A DNA stretch of 64,000 nucleotides from JBBROS01 sp965199595 (GCA_965199595.1 OZ241182.1:3596001-3660000), one strand, 5' to 3'; positions 16,594 through 26,673 are shown, numbered from the stretch's first letter. The notes: generated by a model from the letters alone, not told the origin. Numbers and translations: made by a program.

Positions 16594-16788
16594 GGTGGAC
16601 GGATCGCTCTCGGGATGGCCGGCAACTCCAGAAGCCCATTGAGATGCCTTCGTTGCCGTCCCTCGCGGCAACGGCATCAAACGCCGGTCAAAACAGCCTC
16701 ACAAAGGCGGTAGCCAGATGGGTGGGGCGCCATTAAGCTCGCGGGATAAGGCCGGCTCACGGCCAGGATTGAGGAAACGTTCACACCC

Positions 16789-17868
<1,080 letters not shown>

Positions 17869-17920
17869 ACCGCGTCGCCTACCCGCCTTCAACGATCAAG
17901 ACTCAGCAAGGGAAACGACC

Positions 17921-19252
17921 ATGATCGACCTCAACCGCCGGCAACTCGGCCTGGGTGTGGGCGCCGCCACCGCGGCTGGCCTGCTGGGCCGCAGCGCCTC
18001 CGCCGCCATCCCGGAAGCCAACGTGCCGCCGCTGAACCTGCCGGTGGAAAAGAACGCCACCCTGCGCGTGCTGCGCCCCGCCAAGTTCGTGGAGCCGGAC
18101 GAGGTGATCTTCCGCGAGAACACCAAGCGCTTCGCCGACCTGCACGGCATCAACATCCGCGTCGACTTCTCGGGCTGGGAAGACCTGCGGCCGCAGACCG
18201 CCGTGACGGCGAACACCGGGGCCGGGCCGGATGTGGTGGTGGGCTGGACCGACGACCCGCATCTCTATGCCGACAAGCTGGTGGACCTCACCGACATCGC
18301 CGACTACCTCGGCAAGAAGTATGGTGGCTGGTATCCGCTCGCCGAGATGTACGGCAAGAAATACAAGACCAACCAGTGGATCGCCATCCCCATGGGCGCC
18401 AGCGGCGGCCCGGCGGTGTATCGCATCAGCCAGCTCAAGGAAGTCGGCTTCGACGAGTTCCCGAAGACCACCGACGCCTTCCTGGACATGTGCCAGAAGC
18501 TCCACAAGGCCGGGCATCCCGCGGGCTACACGCTGGGCCATGCCGTGGGCGATGCCAACTCGTTCTGCTACTGGATGGTCTGGGCCTTCGGCGGCTCGCT
18601 GATCGACGAGAACGGCAAGGTCACGATCAACAGCAAGGAGACCATCGAGGCGCTGAAGTTCGCCCGCGCGCTGTACCCGACCTTCATCCCCGGCACCAAC
18701 TCCTGGCTCGACCCCAGCAACAACAAGGCGATGCTGTCCGGCGAGATCGCGGCGACGCAGAACGGCGTGTCGCTCTACTTCTCCGCCCGCAACAGCACGG
18801 AGGCGAGCCTGCGGGAGCTGGCCAAGGACATCAACCAGGCCCGCATGCCCATCGGACCCGTGGGCAAGCCGACGGAGCCGGCGCTCGCCATCAACGCCAT
18901 GGTGTTCAAGCACACCAAGTTCCCGAACGCGGCGAAGGCCTATCTCGCCTTTATGATGGAGGCGCCGCAGTATGACCGCTGGCTGACCGACAGCTTCGGC
19001 TATTGGGGCCAGCCGCTGAAGGCCTACGAACAGAGCGCCGTCTGGACCAACGACCCGAAGATCGCGGTCTATCGTGACACGATGGCTTCCAGCCGCTGGC
19101 TCGCCTATCCCGGCGCGATCAACGAGGCCTCGGGCGCCGTTGTTGCGGACTACGTGGTGGTCGACATGGTCGCCGCCGCAGCCAGCGGCGCCAGCACCCC
19201 GGAGGATGCCGCGAAGGAGGCGGAGCGGCGGGCCAAGCGCTACTACCGCTGA
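17921..19252 (+). CDS. Extracellular solute-binding protein (family 1), Tat-exported
   Basis: This 443-residue periplasmic binding protein delivers a carbohydrate to the CUT1 transporter. The N-terminus has a twin-arginine signal, NRRQLGLG, followed by a hydrophobic stretch and a likely cleavage after SASA. The body has the family 1 pattern with GPDVVVGWTDDPHLYADKL and a C-terminal conserved alpha-helical half. The ATG at 17921 has AAGGGA upstream; the frame is open to 17861 but those residues do not look like a signal. Tat export suggests folding before secretion. It ends ten bases into the convergent GAF gene. Confidence 0.9.
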   Translation: MIDLNRRQLGLGVGAATAAGLLGRSASAAIPEANVPPLNLPVEKNATLRVLRPAKFVEPDEVIFRENTKRFADLHGINIRVDFSGWEDLRPQTAVTANTGAGPDVVVGWTDDPHLYADKLVDLTDIADYLGKKYGGWYPLAEMYGKKYKTNQWIAIPMGASGGPAVYRISQLKEVGFDEFPKTTDAFLDMCQKLHKAGHPAGYTLGHAVGDANSFCYWMVWAFGGSLIDENGKVTINSKETIEALKFARALYPTFIPGTNSWLDPSNNKAMLSGEIAATQNGVSLYFSARNSTEASLRELAKDINQARMPIGPVGKPTEPALAINAMVFKHTKFPNAAKAYLAFMMEAPQYDRWLTDSFGYWGQPLKAYEQSAVWTNDPKIAVYRDTMASSRWLAYPGAINEASGAVVADYVVVDMVAAAASGASTPEDAAKEAERRAKRYYR

Positions 19253-19806
19253 ACCTCATAGGCCCGGCTGCTGTTCGGCAGCCGGGCCGAACCCGCCAGA
19301 CCGAGATCGAGGCCATGCACCCGGAGCTGCAGCAACTCGCTGCCCTGCCGGGCCAACTGCCTCACGCTGTTCAACTGCCGCTCGGTCAGCGTCCGCTGCT
19401 TGGCGTCCAGGGCGCACAGGCACCCCACCACCTGCCGGCCCGCCCCATACAGCGGTGCCGCCACGCAGAAGCGATACTGCGGGGCATCTCCCGAGGCCAG
19501 CCGTGGGAACCGGGAATCGATTGCCGCATCCTCCACGACGACCACCTCATCCGTCTCGATGACGAACCGCATGACCGCCTGGGCCCACGCGCTGTCCTGG
19601 ATGGCGGGGCCCACGAGGGCCTTGGGCCAGATGCGGTCCTCACCCACCATCATGAACACCACGGCCGGCACGCGCAGCAGCTGGGCCAGGGTGAACACGA
19701 CCTGATCAAACAGCGGATCCCGGGGCGTGTCCATGACGGCGCAGGCTTCAAGCGCCGAAAGCCGTTGCATTTCTGGACCTGAGGCCACCATTTCATAACA
19801 ATCCAT
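19243..19806 (-). CDS. GAF-domain protein
   Basis: This 187-residue protein is essentially one GAF domain, with the family pieces ALEACAVMDTPRDPLFDQVV, EDRIWPKALVG and VGCLCALDAKQRTLTERQL. No kinase, cyclase or other output domain is attached. Such stand-alone GAF proteins may bind a small ligand or interact with a signalling partner. Starts at 19806, 19791 and 19770 are all possible; 19806 is the first ATG. Its 3' end overlaps the binding-protein gene by ten bases. Confidence 0.75.
   Translation of the reverse strand: MDCYEMVASGPEMQRLSALEACAVMDTPRDPLFDQVVFTLAQLLRVPAVVFMMVGEDRIWPKALVGPAIQDSAWAQAVMRFVIETDEVVVVEDAAIDSRFPRLASGDAPQYRFCVAAPLYGAGRQVVGCLCALDAKQRTLTERQLNSVRQLARQGSELLQLRVHGLDLGLAGSARLPNSSRAYEVQR
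19261..19288 (+). terminator. Hairpin after the solute-binding protein gene
   Basis: A perfect 11-bp inverted repeat, GGCCCGGCTGC and GCAGCCGGGCC, around a six-base loop, nine bases past the stop codon of the binding-protein gene. It lies inside the 3' coding part of the convergent GAF gene. There is no T-run, so its function as terminator is inferred. Confidence 0.5.
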
Positions 19807-19919
19807 CGTGTCGCAAAACAACTCACGCCGTGTCCCGGCCCTTCGACGCTAACGCTGCTGTCCGCGCGAAGCAATCATGACAGCGCCATGCGGCCGGAAA
19901 CTATCGTCAACTGCTGACA

Positions 19920-20651
19920 TTACAAATTGGCAATCTTGTCAGCCCCCTGAATCGCCCGTCCGATCGCAGCGGCATTGGCGGGAACGATCGCGTTGCCCAG
20001 AACTCTTATGCGGTCCACCCGGCCGGGAAACCCATGAGCCACTCCACGTACTCCGGGTTCAGCCGCCCACCCACCGCATCGTTCAACGGGCAGGCCCGGC
20101 GCCGGCCCCGCTGCCCCGCGCTCCCGCATTTCCAGTCCCGTGCCCGTGGCGTCGGCAACAGCGGTGCGGGCCACCACCCAGACACGGGCGCGCCGGTGCG
20201 GGGCGCCGGCATGGACAGCACCCACCACGAACGGCCACCCGGCGTAACCCAGCGCCGCCAGGTCAGCGAGCACCCGGTCCGCGCCCCGGCCTCGGAGGCC
20301 AGGGACGTTCTCAGCCACCACCCAACGCGGTCGGCACTCGGCGACCAGGCGGACCATATGGGCCCACAGCCCCGAGCGCGCGCCCGCAAGCCCGGCGCCA
20401 AGCCCCGCAAGGCTGATGTCCTGGCACGGGAACCCGCCAATGAGCACCTCGGCCCAGGGCACGCCGCCGGCCCGCAGCGCGGCGGCAGACAGGGTGCGGA
20501 TATCGGGGTAGATGGGCACGCCGGGCCAGTGCCGGATGAGCACGCGGATGGCGGCCGGATCCTGCTCGCAGAAGGCAACGGTGCGCATGCCGGCCCAGTG
20601 CAGCCCGAGGCTGGCACCGCCGATGCCGCTGAACACGTCGATGACGCGCAT
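19920..20651 (-). CDS. DNA (cytosine-5-)-methyltransferase
   Basis: A short, 243-residue C5 cytosine methyltransferase. The order of motifs is normal: motif I VIDVFSGIGG, motif IV GGFPCQDIS with catalytic Cys76, motif VI ENV (114-116), motif VIII HRRARVWVVA, and motif X RVLGNAIVPANA. Only about 55 residues lie between motifs VIII and IX, so the target-recognition region is minimal; the RVDRIRVLGNA end is typical of phage-type enzymes. The ATG at 20651 is preferred; a GTG at 20669 is in frame. No restriction enzyme adjoins, so it is an orphan methylase. Recognition site unknown. Confidence 0.85.
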   Translation of the reverse strand: MRVIDVFSGIGGASLGLHWAGMRTVAFCEQDPAAIRVLIRHWPGVPIYPDIRTLSAAALRAGGVPWAEVLIGGFPCQDISLAGLGAGLAGARSGLWAHMVRLVAECRPRWVVAENVPGLRGRGADRVLADLAALGYAGWPFVVGAVHAGAPHRRARVWVVARTAVADATGTGLEMRERGAAGPAPGLPVERCGGWAAEPGVRGVAHGFPGRVDRIRVLGNAIVPANAAAIGRAIQGADKIANL

Positions 20652-20702
20652 CGGTTCATCAAAGGGCACGGCAGCGGCTGAACTGTTTGCTCATGCGCGA
20701 TT

Positions 20703-20730
20703 GGTATATTTTCCTACAGTCCGTCGTCAA
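20703..20730 (-). promoter_or_regulatory. Candidate sigma-70 promoter of the C5 methyltransferase
   Basis: On the minus strand TTGACG (20730-20725) and TATACC (20708-20703) are 16 bp apart in an AT-rich patch. The predicted start near 20696 leaves a leader of about 25-45 nt before the methyltransferase start codons. Confidence 0.5.
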
Positions 20731-20766
20731 GGCCCTGACCTTCAGGGCGCCGTCGCATGCCCCCGG

Positions 20767-21504
20767 TCAGTAGGTCGCTCGCCCGCCGGAGATGTCGAAC
20801 ACCGCTCCGGTGCTGAACGAGCAGTCCTCGGTCGCCAGCCAGCAGGCCATCGCCGCGATCTCCTCCACCGCCACGAACCGGCTCATCGGGATCTTGGACA
20901 GCATGTACTCGATCTGCGAGGGCGCCATCTGCTTGAAGATGTCGGTCTTCGCCGCCGCGGGCGTCACGCAGTTCACCAGCACGCCCTTCTCCGCCAGCTC
21001 CTTGCCCAGGGACTTGGTCAGCGCGATCAGCCCCGCCTTGCTGGCGCTGTAATGGCTGGCGTTCGGGTTGCCCTCCTTGCCCGCCACGCTGGCGATGTTG
21101 ACGATGCGGCCATACCCGGCGGCGACCATGCCGGGCACCACGGCGGCGCAGGTCAGCATCGGTGCCACCAGGTTCACGTCCAGCACGCGGCGCCACTCCT
21201 CGGCCGGAAGCTGCCAGGTGGGCGCGTTGCCCCCGGTGATGCCGGCGTTGTTGACCAGGATGTCGATGCGCCCGTGCCGGGCCAATGTGGCAGCGGCGGC
21301 GGCGCGCACGGCGGCCTCGTCGGTCAGCTCCACGACATGGGTGCTGCCCCCGGCGTCATCGGGCGACGCCTCGTCGCCGCCGTCCAGGTCCCACACCGCG
21401 ACCGTCGCACCCGACTGCCGCATCCGCACCGCGATGGCCCGGCCGATCCCGCGCACGCCGCCGGTCACCACCGCCACGCGGCCCTGCATGTCGAGCTGGT
21501 TCAT
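20767..21504 (-). CDS. SDR family oxidoreductase (FabG-like)
   Basis: A 245-residue classical short-chain dehydrogenase. It has the cofactor motif TGGVRGIG, NNAG in LVNNAGITGG, a Ser in NIASVAGK and the catalytic YSASK. Asp38 (VWDLDGG) after the second strand suggests NAD preference, although the family is mixed. The ATG at 21504 has GGAGG six bases upstream. It is monocistronic and divergent from the peptidase gene. Although similar to 3-oxoacyl-ACP reductase, the substrate is not fixed by the sequence. Confidence 0.88.
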   Translation of the reverse strand: MNQLDMQGRVAVVTGGVRGIGRAIAVRMRQSGATVAVWDLDGGDEASPDDAGGSTHVVELTDEAAVRAAAAATLARHGRIDILVNNAGITGGNAPTWQLPAEEWRRVLDVNLVAPMLTCAAVVPGMVAAGYGRIVNIASVAGKEGNPNASHYSASKAGLIALTKSLGKELAEKGVLVNCVTPAAAKTDIFKQMAPSQIEYMLSKIPMSRFVAVEEIAAMACWLATEDCSFSTGAVFDISGGRATY

Positions 21505-21596
21505 TCGTGCCTCCTCCGTTTGCGCCGATGCTAGCGCGCCCTGCTGGTCCGGAGCCAGCCTTGACCCGAACGGGGCCTTGGAACAGTGATGCCGGC

Positions 21597-23639
21597 ATGA
21601 ACGAGACCAGCCCGACGCAGAGCAATCCCCTCCTGGCCCCCTGGACCACGCCATTCGGCCTGCCGCCGTTCGACCTGATCCGCCCCGGGCACTTCGCCCC
21701 CGCCTATGCCGAGGCCATGCAGCTGCACATCGCCGAAATCGCTGCCATCGGCGACAACCCGGCCCCGCCCAGCTTCGCCAACGTCATCGAGGCGCTGGAG
21801 CGCAGCGGCCGCGTGCTGGGCCGGGTCGGCGGGGTGTTCTCGAACCTGGTCGTCAGCCTCGGCGGCCCGGCGCTGGAGGCGCTGGACCGTGAGATGTCCC
21901 CGCTGCTCGCCCAGCACTACACGCGGGTCTCGCTGGACCCCAAGCTGTTCGCCCGCATCCAGGCGCTGCACGCCCTGCGCGACACGCTGCACCTGGACTC
22001 CGACCAGGCGCGGCTGCTGGAGCGCACGCATCTCGGCCTGATCCGCAGCGGTGCCGCCCTCGGCCCGGCGGAAAAGACCCGCATGGGCGAGATCGCCGAG
22101 CGCCTCGCCGTGCTGCACACCCGGTTCGGCCAGAACGTGCTGCACGACGAGAAGGACTGGCACCTGCCGCTGACCGAGGCGCAGCTGGACGGCCTGCCGG
22201 ACTTCGCGCGCGAAGGCGCCGCCGAGGCCGCCAAGGCGCGCGCGCTGGAGGGGTTCGCCATCACGCTGTCCCGCTCCTCCATCGAGCCGTTCCTGACCTT
22301 CGCGACTGACCGCGGCTTGCGCCAGGTGGCCTTCGAGGCCTGGGCCGCCCGCGGCACCCACCCGGGCGCGCACGACAACCGCGCCCTGGTGCCCGAGATC
22401 CTCGCCCTGCGCGCCGAGCGGGCCAGGCTGCTGGGCTATGACAGCTACGCCGGCTTCCGCCTGGCCGACACCATGGCCGGGTCCGAGGCGGAGGTGCATC
22501 GCCTGCTGACCGAGGTGTGGGAACCCGCCAAGCGCAAGGCCGCGGTGGAGCAGGACCGCCTGTTGAACGAGGCCCGCAAGGATGGCTTCAGCGGCGGCCT
22601 GGCGCCCTGGGACTGGCACTTCTATGCGGAGCGGGTGCGCCGGGCCGACTACGCCGTGGACGAGGCGGAGCTGAAGCCGTACTTCGAGTTCGCCGCCATG
22701 CAGCGCGCCGCCTTCGACACCGCCAACCGCCTGTTCGGCCTCACCTTCGTGCCCGTGCCGGACGCGCCGCGCTACCACCCGGATGTTGAGACCTACGAGG
22801 TCCGTGGTCCCGAAGGCCATGTCGGCGTGTTCATCGCCGACCCCTACGCCCGGGCGGACAAGCGCTCCGGCGCCTGGATGAGCAGCTTCCGCGACCAGGA
22901 GGCGCTGGATGCCCCGGTGTCGCCGGTCATCATCAACAACAACAACTTCGCCAGGTCCTCGCCCACCCTGCTGAGCTTCGACGACGCGGAGACGCTGTTC
23001 CACGAGTTCGGCCACGCGCTGCACGGCCTGCTGAGCCGGGTCCGCTATCCCAGCCAGTCCGGCACCTCGGTGCGGCGGGACTTCGTGGAGTTCCCCTCCC
23101 AGGTGCTGGAGCACTGGGTCTCCCTGCCCGACACCCTGCGCCGCTACGCCCTGCACACCGAAACCGGGGAGCCGCTGCCGGAGCCGCTGCTGCGACGCCT
23201 TCTGGACGCCCGCACCTTCAACCTGGGCTTCGGCAAGGTGGAGTACACCGCTTCCGCCCTCATCGACATGGCGCTGCACACCCACCCGGACCCGGCCGCC
23301 ATCGACATCGACACCTTCGAGGCCGAGTTCCTCGCCGGCATCGGCATGCCCGAGGCCATCCGCATCCGCCACCGCCCCGCCCACTTCCAGCACCTGTTCG
23401 CCGGTGGTGGCTACGCGGCGGGCTACTATTCCTACCTATGGTCCGAAGTGCTGGACGCCGACGGTTTCGAGGCCTTCACCGAACTCGGGGACGCCTACGA
23501 ACCCGCCGTCGCCGCCCGCCTGCGCACGGTGTTCGCGGCCGGAGACACCCAGGACCCGATGGCCCTCTACACCGCCTTCCGCGGCCGGGCGCCGAACACC
23601 GGGGCGTTGCTGCGGCTGTATGGGTTCGTGGAGGCGTGA
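21597..23639 (+). CDS. M3 family metallopeptidase (oligopeptidase A/Dcp type)
   Basis: This 680-residue zinc peptidase degrades oligopeptides in the cytoplasm. The zinc site is H469-E470-F-G-H473 with a third ligand Glu498 in FVEFPSQ, the spacing usual for the M3 family. Other landmarks are GVFIADPYARADKRSGAW and SPTLLSFDDAETLFHEFG. No signal peptide is present. The ATG at 21597 gives the expected N-terminus (NPLLAPWTTPFGLPPFD). It resembles both oligopeptidase A and dipeptidyl carboxypeptidase; the exact subgroup is open. Confidence 0.92.
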   Translation: MNETSPTQSNPLLAPWTTPFGLPPFDLIRPGHFAPAYAEAMQLHIAEIAAIGDNPAPPSFANVIEALERSGRVLGRVGGVFSNLVVSLGGPALEALDREMSPLLAQHYTRVSLDPKLFARIQALHALRDTLHLDSDQARLLERTHLGLIRSGAALGPAEKTRMGEIAERLAVLHTRFGQNVLHDEKDWHLPLTEAQLDGLPDFAREGAAEAAKARALEGFAITLSRSSIEPFLTFATDRGLRQVAFEAWAARGTHPGAHDNRALVPEILALRAERARLLGYDSYAGFRLADTMAGSEAEVHRLLTEVWEPAKRKAAVEQDRLLNEARKDGFSGGLAPWDWHFYAERVRRADYAVDEAELKPYFEFAAMQRAAFDTANRLFGLTFVPVPDAPRYHPDVETYEVRGPEGHVGVFIADPYARADKRSGAWMSSFRDQEALDAPVSPVIINNNNFARSSPTLLSFDDAETLFHEFGHALHGLLSRVRYPSQSGTSVRRDFVEFPSQVLEHWVSLPDTLRRYALHTETGEPLPEPLLRRLLDARTFNLGFGKVEYTASALIDMALHTHPDPAAIDIDTFEAEFLAGIGMPEAIRIRHRPAHFQHLFAGGGYAAGYYSYLWSEVLDADGFEAFTELGDAYEPAVAARLRTVFAAGDTQDPMALYTAFRGRAPNTGALLRLYGFVEA

Positions 23640-23642
23640 TTT

Positions 23643-24083
23643 CTACGCTTCCTCCGCAAGGATGGGAACGGCGCCGGGCGAGGGGGCCAGCCAATCCTCC
23701 GAGCGCAATCCCTCGACACGACCGAACTCGCTGAGATTGCCGGTCACGACGACCAGGCCGCGGCTGCGCGCGTGCCCGGCGATCATGAGGTCATAGGCGC
23801 CGATCGGCAGACCTCGCCGCTTGAGGCTGCCGCGTATCTCCGCTGTGTGCGCGGCGGCTTCGCTGTCGAACGGCAGCATGGTCAGCCTTGACGCAAACTG
23901 TTCCACGGCACGCCGGTTCTCGATCGGCCGCGCCGACACCTCGGCCCCGTCGAGCAGTTCGAACAGCACCACATCGGAGATGCAGAGCCCATCGGCCTCC
24001 GCATTGAACCTGGTCCGCAAGCTCGCCGGCCGGTCCCGGATGACCCGAATGCAAAGATTGGTGTCCAGCAGGTAACGCAGCAT
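23643..24083 (-). CDS. vapC: PIN-domain toxin VapC
   Basis: A 146-residue PIN-domain ribonuclease, the toxin of a VapBC pair. The acidic residues expected for metal-dependent RNA cleavage are visible: Asp7 in YLLDTNLCI, Glu42 in VLFELLDG, and Asp98 in IGAYDLMIAGHA. The usual TNN/TDN patch near the end is VTGNLSEFGRV. The ATG shares one base with the vapB stop (TGATG), which keeps the toxin coupled to its antitoxin. It ends three bases from the convergent peptidase stop. Confidence 0.92.
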   Translation of the reverse strand: MLRYLLDTNLCIRVIRDRPASLRTRFNAEADGLCISDVVLFELLDGAEVSARPIENRRAVEQFASRLTMLPFDSEAAAHTAEIRGSLKRRGLPIGAYDLMIAGHARSRGLVVVTGNLSEFGRVEGLRSEDWLAPSPGAVPILAEEA

Positions 24084-24307
24084 CAGAGGCTGTCGCGACT
24101 CTGCGGCTCCGGCTGGTCACGCTCGCCCAGGTCAACGCCGGCTGCATCGAAGAAGTCGTCCCAGCTCGCATCGGCCGGCACGATCAGGCGGCGTGGCCCG
24201 TCGCGCAGGATCGTCACGCTATGGACACCGGCAGCGAATGCCACCGCCTTTGGCAGCCGCACGGCCTGAGAGCGGTTCGAGAGGAAGACAGTCGTCTGCG
24301 TTGCCAT
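24083..24307 (-). CDS. vapB: Antitoxin VapB
   Basis: This 74-residue protein is a VapB/AbrB-type antitoxin. The N-terminus TTVFLSNRSQAVRLPKAVAF forms the swapped-hairpin DNA-binding fold, and the C-terminal part (SWDDFFDAAG and an acidic tail) would mask the VapC active site. The start ATG at 24307 lies ten bases downstream of an inverted repeat that is a likely operator. It is cotranscribed with vapC. Confidence 0.92.
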   Translation of the reverse strand: MATQTTVFLSNRSQAVRLPKAVAFAAGVHSVTILRDGPRRLIVPADASWDDFFDAAGVDLGERDQPEPQSRDSL

Positions 24308-24316
24308 GCCGTCAGT

Positions 24317-24333
24317 ATATCCATGGCGGATAT
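24317..24333. promoter_or_regulatory. Candidate VapBC operator
   Basis: A perfect inverted repeat ATATCC-N5-GGATAT immediately upstream of vapB. It is AT-rich against the background and has the size and position of VapB/VapBC autorepression sites. The assignment is inferred from position and symmetry. Confidence 0.5.
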
Positions 24334-24354
24334 TCAAGCAACGATGCACCGCAC

Positions 24355-26256
24355 TCACCCGGGGTGGAAATGCCCATACACCCGCCGCGCCGTCTCCCTG
24401 TTGATCCCCGGCGCCGCCTCCAGGTCCGAGAGCCCGGCCTGCTTCACCCCCCGCGCGCTGCCGAAATGGTTGAGCAGCGCCCGCTTGCGCGCCGCCCCCA
24501 CGCCGGGCACCTCGTCCAGCTCGCTGGTCACCAGCCCCTTGCTGCGCCCGGCCCGGTGCGTGGTGATGGCGAAGCGGTGCGTCTCGTCCCGCACCCGCTG
24601 CAGGTAATACAGCACCGGGTCCCGCGGCGGCAGCTGGAAGGGGTCGCGGCCCTCCATGTGGAACCATTCCCGCCCGGCATCGCGGTCCGGCCCCTTGGCG
24701 ATCGCCACCACCGGGATCTGGTGCAGACCCAGGTCCTGCATGATGCCCCGCACCGCGCTCAGCTGCCCGGCGCCGCCATCGATCAGCAGCAGGTCCGGCA
24801 GCGCCGGCGCCGCCCCCTCCCCGGCCTCCGCCGCCGCCTGCTCGCGCAGCGCCCGGCCAAAGCGGCGGTCCAGCACCTCCCGCATCATCGCGAAGTCGTC
24901 GCCGGGCGCGATGGGGCCGCGGATCGCGTATTTCCGGTACGCCTGCTTGGTGAAGCCCTCCGGCCCGGCCACCACCATCACGCCATAGGCGTTGCTGCCC
25001 ATGATGTGGCTGTTGTCGTAGCACTCGATGCGCTCCGGCGTGCCGGCCAGGCCGAACAGCTGCGCCGTCGCCTCCAGCAGCTTCGCCTGCCCGGCGCTCT
25101 CCGCCATCCGCCGCTCCAGCGCCTCGCGCGCATTGGTCTCGGCATGCAGCACCACGGCCCGCTTCTCGCCCCGGGCCGGCACCGAGATCTCGACCTTCCG
25201 CCTGGCCTGCAAGGTCAGGGCCTCGGCCAGCAGCGCCTGCTCCGGCACGGCATGGTTCAGCAGGATGACGGGCGGCGGCGGCTTGTCGTCATAGAACTGC
25301 GCCAGGAAGGCGGCGACCACCACGTCAGCCTCCGCCTCCCTGGTGTGCACCGGAAAGAACGCGCGGTTGCCGTTGTTGCGCCCGCCGCGGATGAAGAACA
25401 CCTGCACGCAGGTCTGGCCGCCGATCTGGTGCGCCGCCACCACGTCGGCGTCGCTGAGGCTGGCCGGGTTGATGACGGCGGTGCCCTGCACGTGCGTCAG
25501 GCCGCGGATGCGGTCGCGCACCGCGGCGGCGCGTTCATACTCCATGGCCTCGGCCGCAGCCTCCATCTCGGTCGCCAGCTCCTTCTGCACCGTGCCCGCC
25601 TTGCCGGAGAGGAACGACTTGGCCTGGTCCACCAGGTGCGCATAGGCCGCAGGCTCGATCCGCCCGACGCAGGGCGCGCTGCAGCGGCGGATCTGGAACA
25701 GCAGGCAGGGGCGGCTGCGATTGTTGAACACCGTGTCCTGGCACGAGCGCAGCAGGAACACCCGCTGCATCGCCGTCACGGTCTGGTTCACCGCCCATGC
25801 GCTGGCGAAGGGGCCGTAATAGCTGCCCTTCCGGCTGCGGGCGCCGCGGTGCTTGGTGATCTGCGGAAAGGCGTGATCCTCTGTCAGCATCAGCCACGGG
25901 TAGCTCTTGTCGTCCCGCAGCACGATGTTGAAGCGCGGCTTCAGCCGCTTGATGAAATTCGCCTCCAGCAGCAGCGCCTCCGCCTCCGTGTGGGTGGTGA
26001 CGATCTCCATGCTGGCGGTTTCGGACACCATCCGCCGCAGCCGCTCCGGCAGCCGCGCGATCTGGGTGTAGTTGGTGACGCGCTTCTTCAGGCTGCGGGC
26101 CTTGCCCACATACAGCGCGTCGCCCTTCGCATCGAGCATGCGATAGACGCCGGGGCTGAGCGGCATGGTGAGGAGCGCGCGCTCGATCACGGCGACCCCG
26201 CCGGGAACACGGGTGGGCAACGGCGCGGGCAAGGACGGTGAAGTGGGCTGATCCAT
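24355..26256 (-). CDS. uvrC: Excinuclease ABC subunit UvrC
   Basis: UvrC (633 residues) makes both incisions in nucleotide excision repair. The N-terminal GIY-YIG nuclease covers about residues 32-115 (PGVYRMLDAKGDALYVGKA), followed by the Cys-rich patch (CLLFQIRRCSAPCVGRI), the UVR motif for UvrB contact near 225-260, the RNase H-like 5' nuclease domain (ECYDNSHIMG, LLLIDGGAGQLSAV), and C-terminal helix-hairpin-helix repeats ending in HFGSARGV. All parts are intact. The start ATG at 26256 is upstream of a long gene-free region. Confidence 0.97.
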   Translation of the reverse strand: MDQPTSPSLPAPLPTRVPGGVAVIERALLTMPLSPGVYRMLDAKGDALYVGKARSLKKRVTNYTQIARLPERLRRMVSETASMEIVTTHTEAEALLLEANFIKRLKPRFNIVLRDDKSYPWLMLTEDHAFPQITKHRGARSRKGSYYGPFASAWAVNQTVTAMQRVFLLRSCQDTVFNNRSRPCLLFQIRRCSAPCVGRIEPAAYAHLVDQAKSFLSGKAGTVQKELATEMEAAAEAMEYERAAAVRDRIRGLTHVQGTAVINPASLSDADVVAAHQIGGQTCVQVFFIRGGRNNGNRAFFPVHTREAEADVVVAAFLAQFYDDKPPPPVILLNHAVPEQALLAEALTLQARRKVEISVPARGEKRAVVLHAETNAREALERRMAESAGQAKLLEATAQLFGLAGTPERIECYDNSHIMGSNAYGVMVVAGPEGFTKQAYRKYAIRGPIAPGDDFAMMREVLDRRFGRALREQAAAEAGEGAAPALPDLLLIDGGAGQLSAVRGIMQDLGLHQIPVVAIAKGPDRDAGREWFHMEGRDPFQLPPRDPVLYYLQRVRDETHRFAITTHRAGRSKGLVTSELDEVPGVGAARKRALLNHFGSARGVKQAGLSDLEAAPGINRETARRVYGHFHPG

Positions 26257-26324
26257 GGGTCGCTGATTAGGCGTCCCGCACCCCTAAGCTCAAGGGCATC
26301 AGGGCCTTGGCGACCGAAAAGAAT

Positions 26325-26347
26325 CTATCCACGGAAGCTGTGGATAA
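26325..26347. promoter_or_regulatory. Inverted pair of DnaA-box-like 9-mers, copy A
   Basis: TGTGGATAA at 26339-26347 is a perfect DnaA box on the minus strand. CTATCCACG at 26325-26333 is a two-mismatch box on the plus strand. Together they form a 7-bp inverted repeat, TATCCAC-N7-GTGGATA. The site opens repeat copy A. Binding of DnaA is inferred. Confidence 0.5.
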
Positions 26348-26555
26348 GTTTGTGGGGAAGCTCTGCGGGAGCTGTTCCGGACACCGGATTCCCGGGCTTT
26401 CCGATGGTTTGCCACAGAACCGGGCACATCTGCTTAACGTGCTGTTTTCATTAGTTTGTCTGAACTCGGCACCCGTCCGGGCTGAACATCCCCGGCCATC
26501 TCTCTGCAAAGATTGAGAGTCAAGCCGCCGGAGTGGACGAAATACCGGCGCAGGT
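26326..26555. repeat. Intergenic direct repeat, copy A
   Basis: This ~230-bp unit recurs at 26652. The first 101 bp align without gaps to copy B with 78 identities by hand count. A second conserved block, TTG-GAGTCAAG with GTGGACGAAAT shortly after, sits 187 bp from the start (186 bp in copy B). The middle is diverged and AT-rich (TTAACGTGCTGTTTTCATTAG). No coding frame of note occurs. The stretch between uvrC and folB (26257-26880) contains only these repeats. Confidence 0.75.
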
Positions 26556-26650
26556 CGTTTCCCGCCATCGTGTGACAAAGGCCGGCGACCCCGGCGAACG
26601 CCCGGTCAACCCCCAAACCCGGCCCTGACCGGCCGCCAAACCCGCCGGAA

Positions 26651-26673
26651 TTATCCACCAAACCTGTGGAAAA
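26651..26673. promoter_or_regulatory. Inverted pair of DnaA-box-like 9-mers, copy B
   Basis: TTATCCACC (26651-26659, plus strand) and TGTGGAAAA (26665-26673, minus strand) each differ by one base from the DnaA consensus and face each other as in copy A. Conservation of this arrangement in both copies suggests that it is functional. Confidence 0.5.

Noticed and set aside
21531..23393. 620-codon open frame opposite the M3 peptidase
   Set aside because: The peptidase frame contains the intact HEFGH site; the antisense frame is a composition artefact.
24193..26241. 682-codon open frame opposite uvrC
   Set aside because: It is the antisense shadow of a highly conserved gene; the product is His/Arg/Gln-rich without any family resemblance, as expected in GC-rich DNA.
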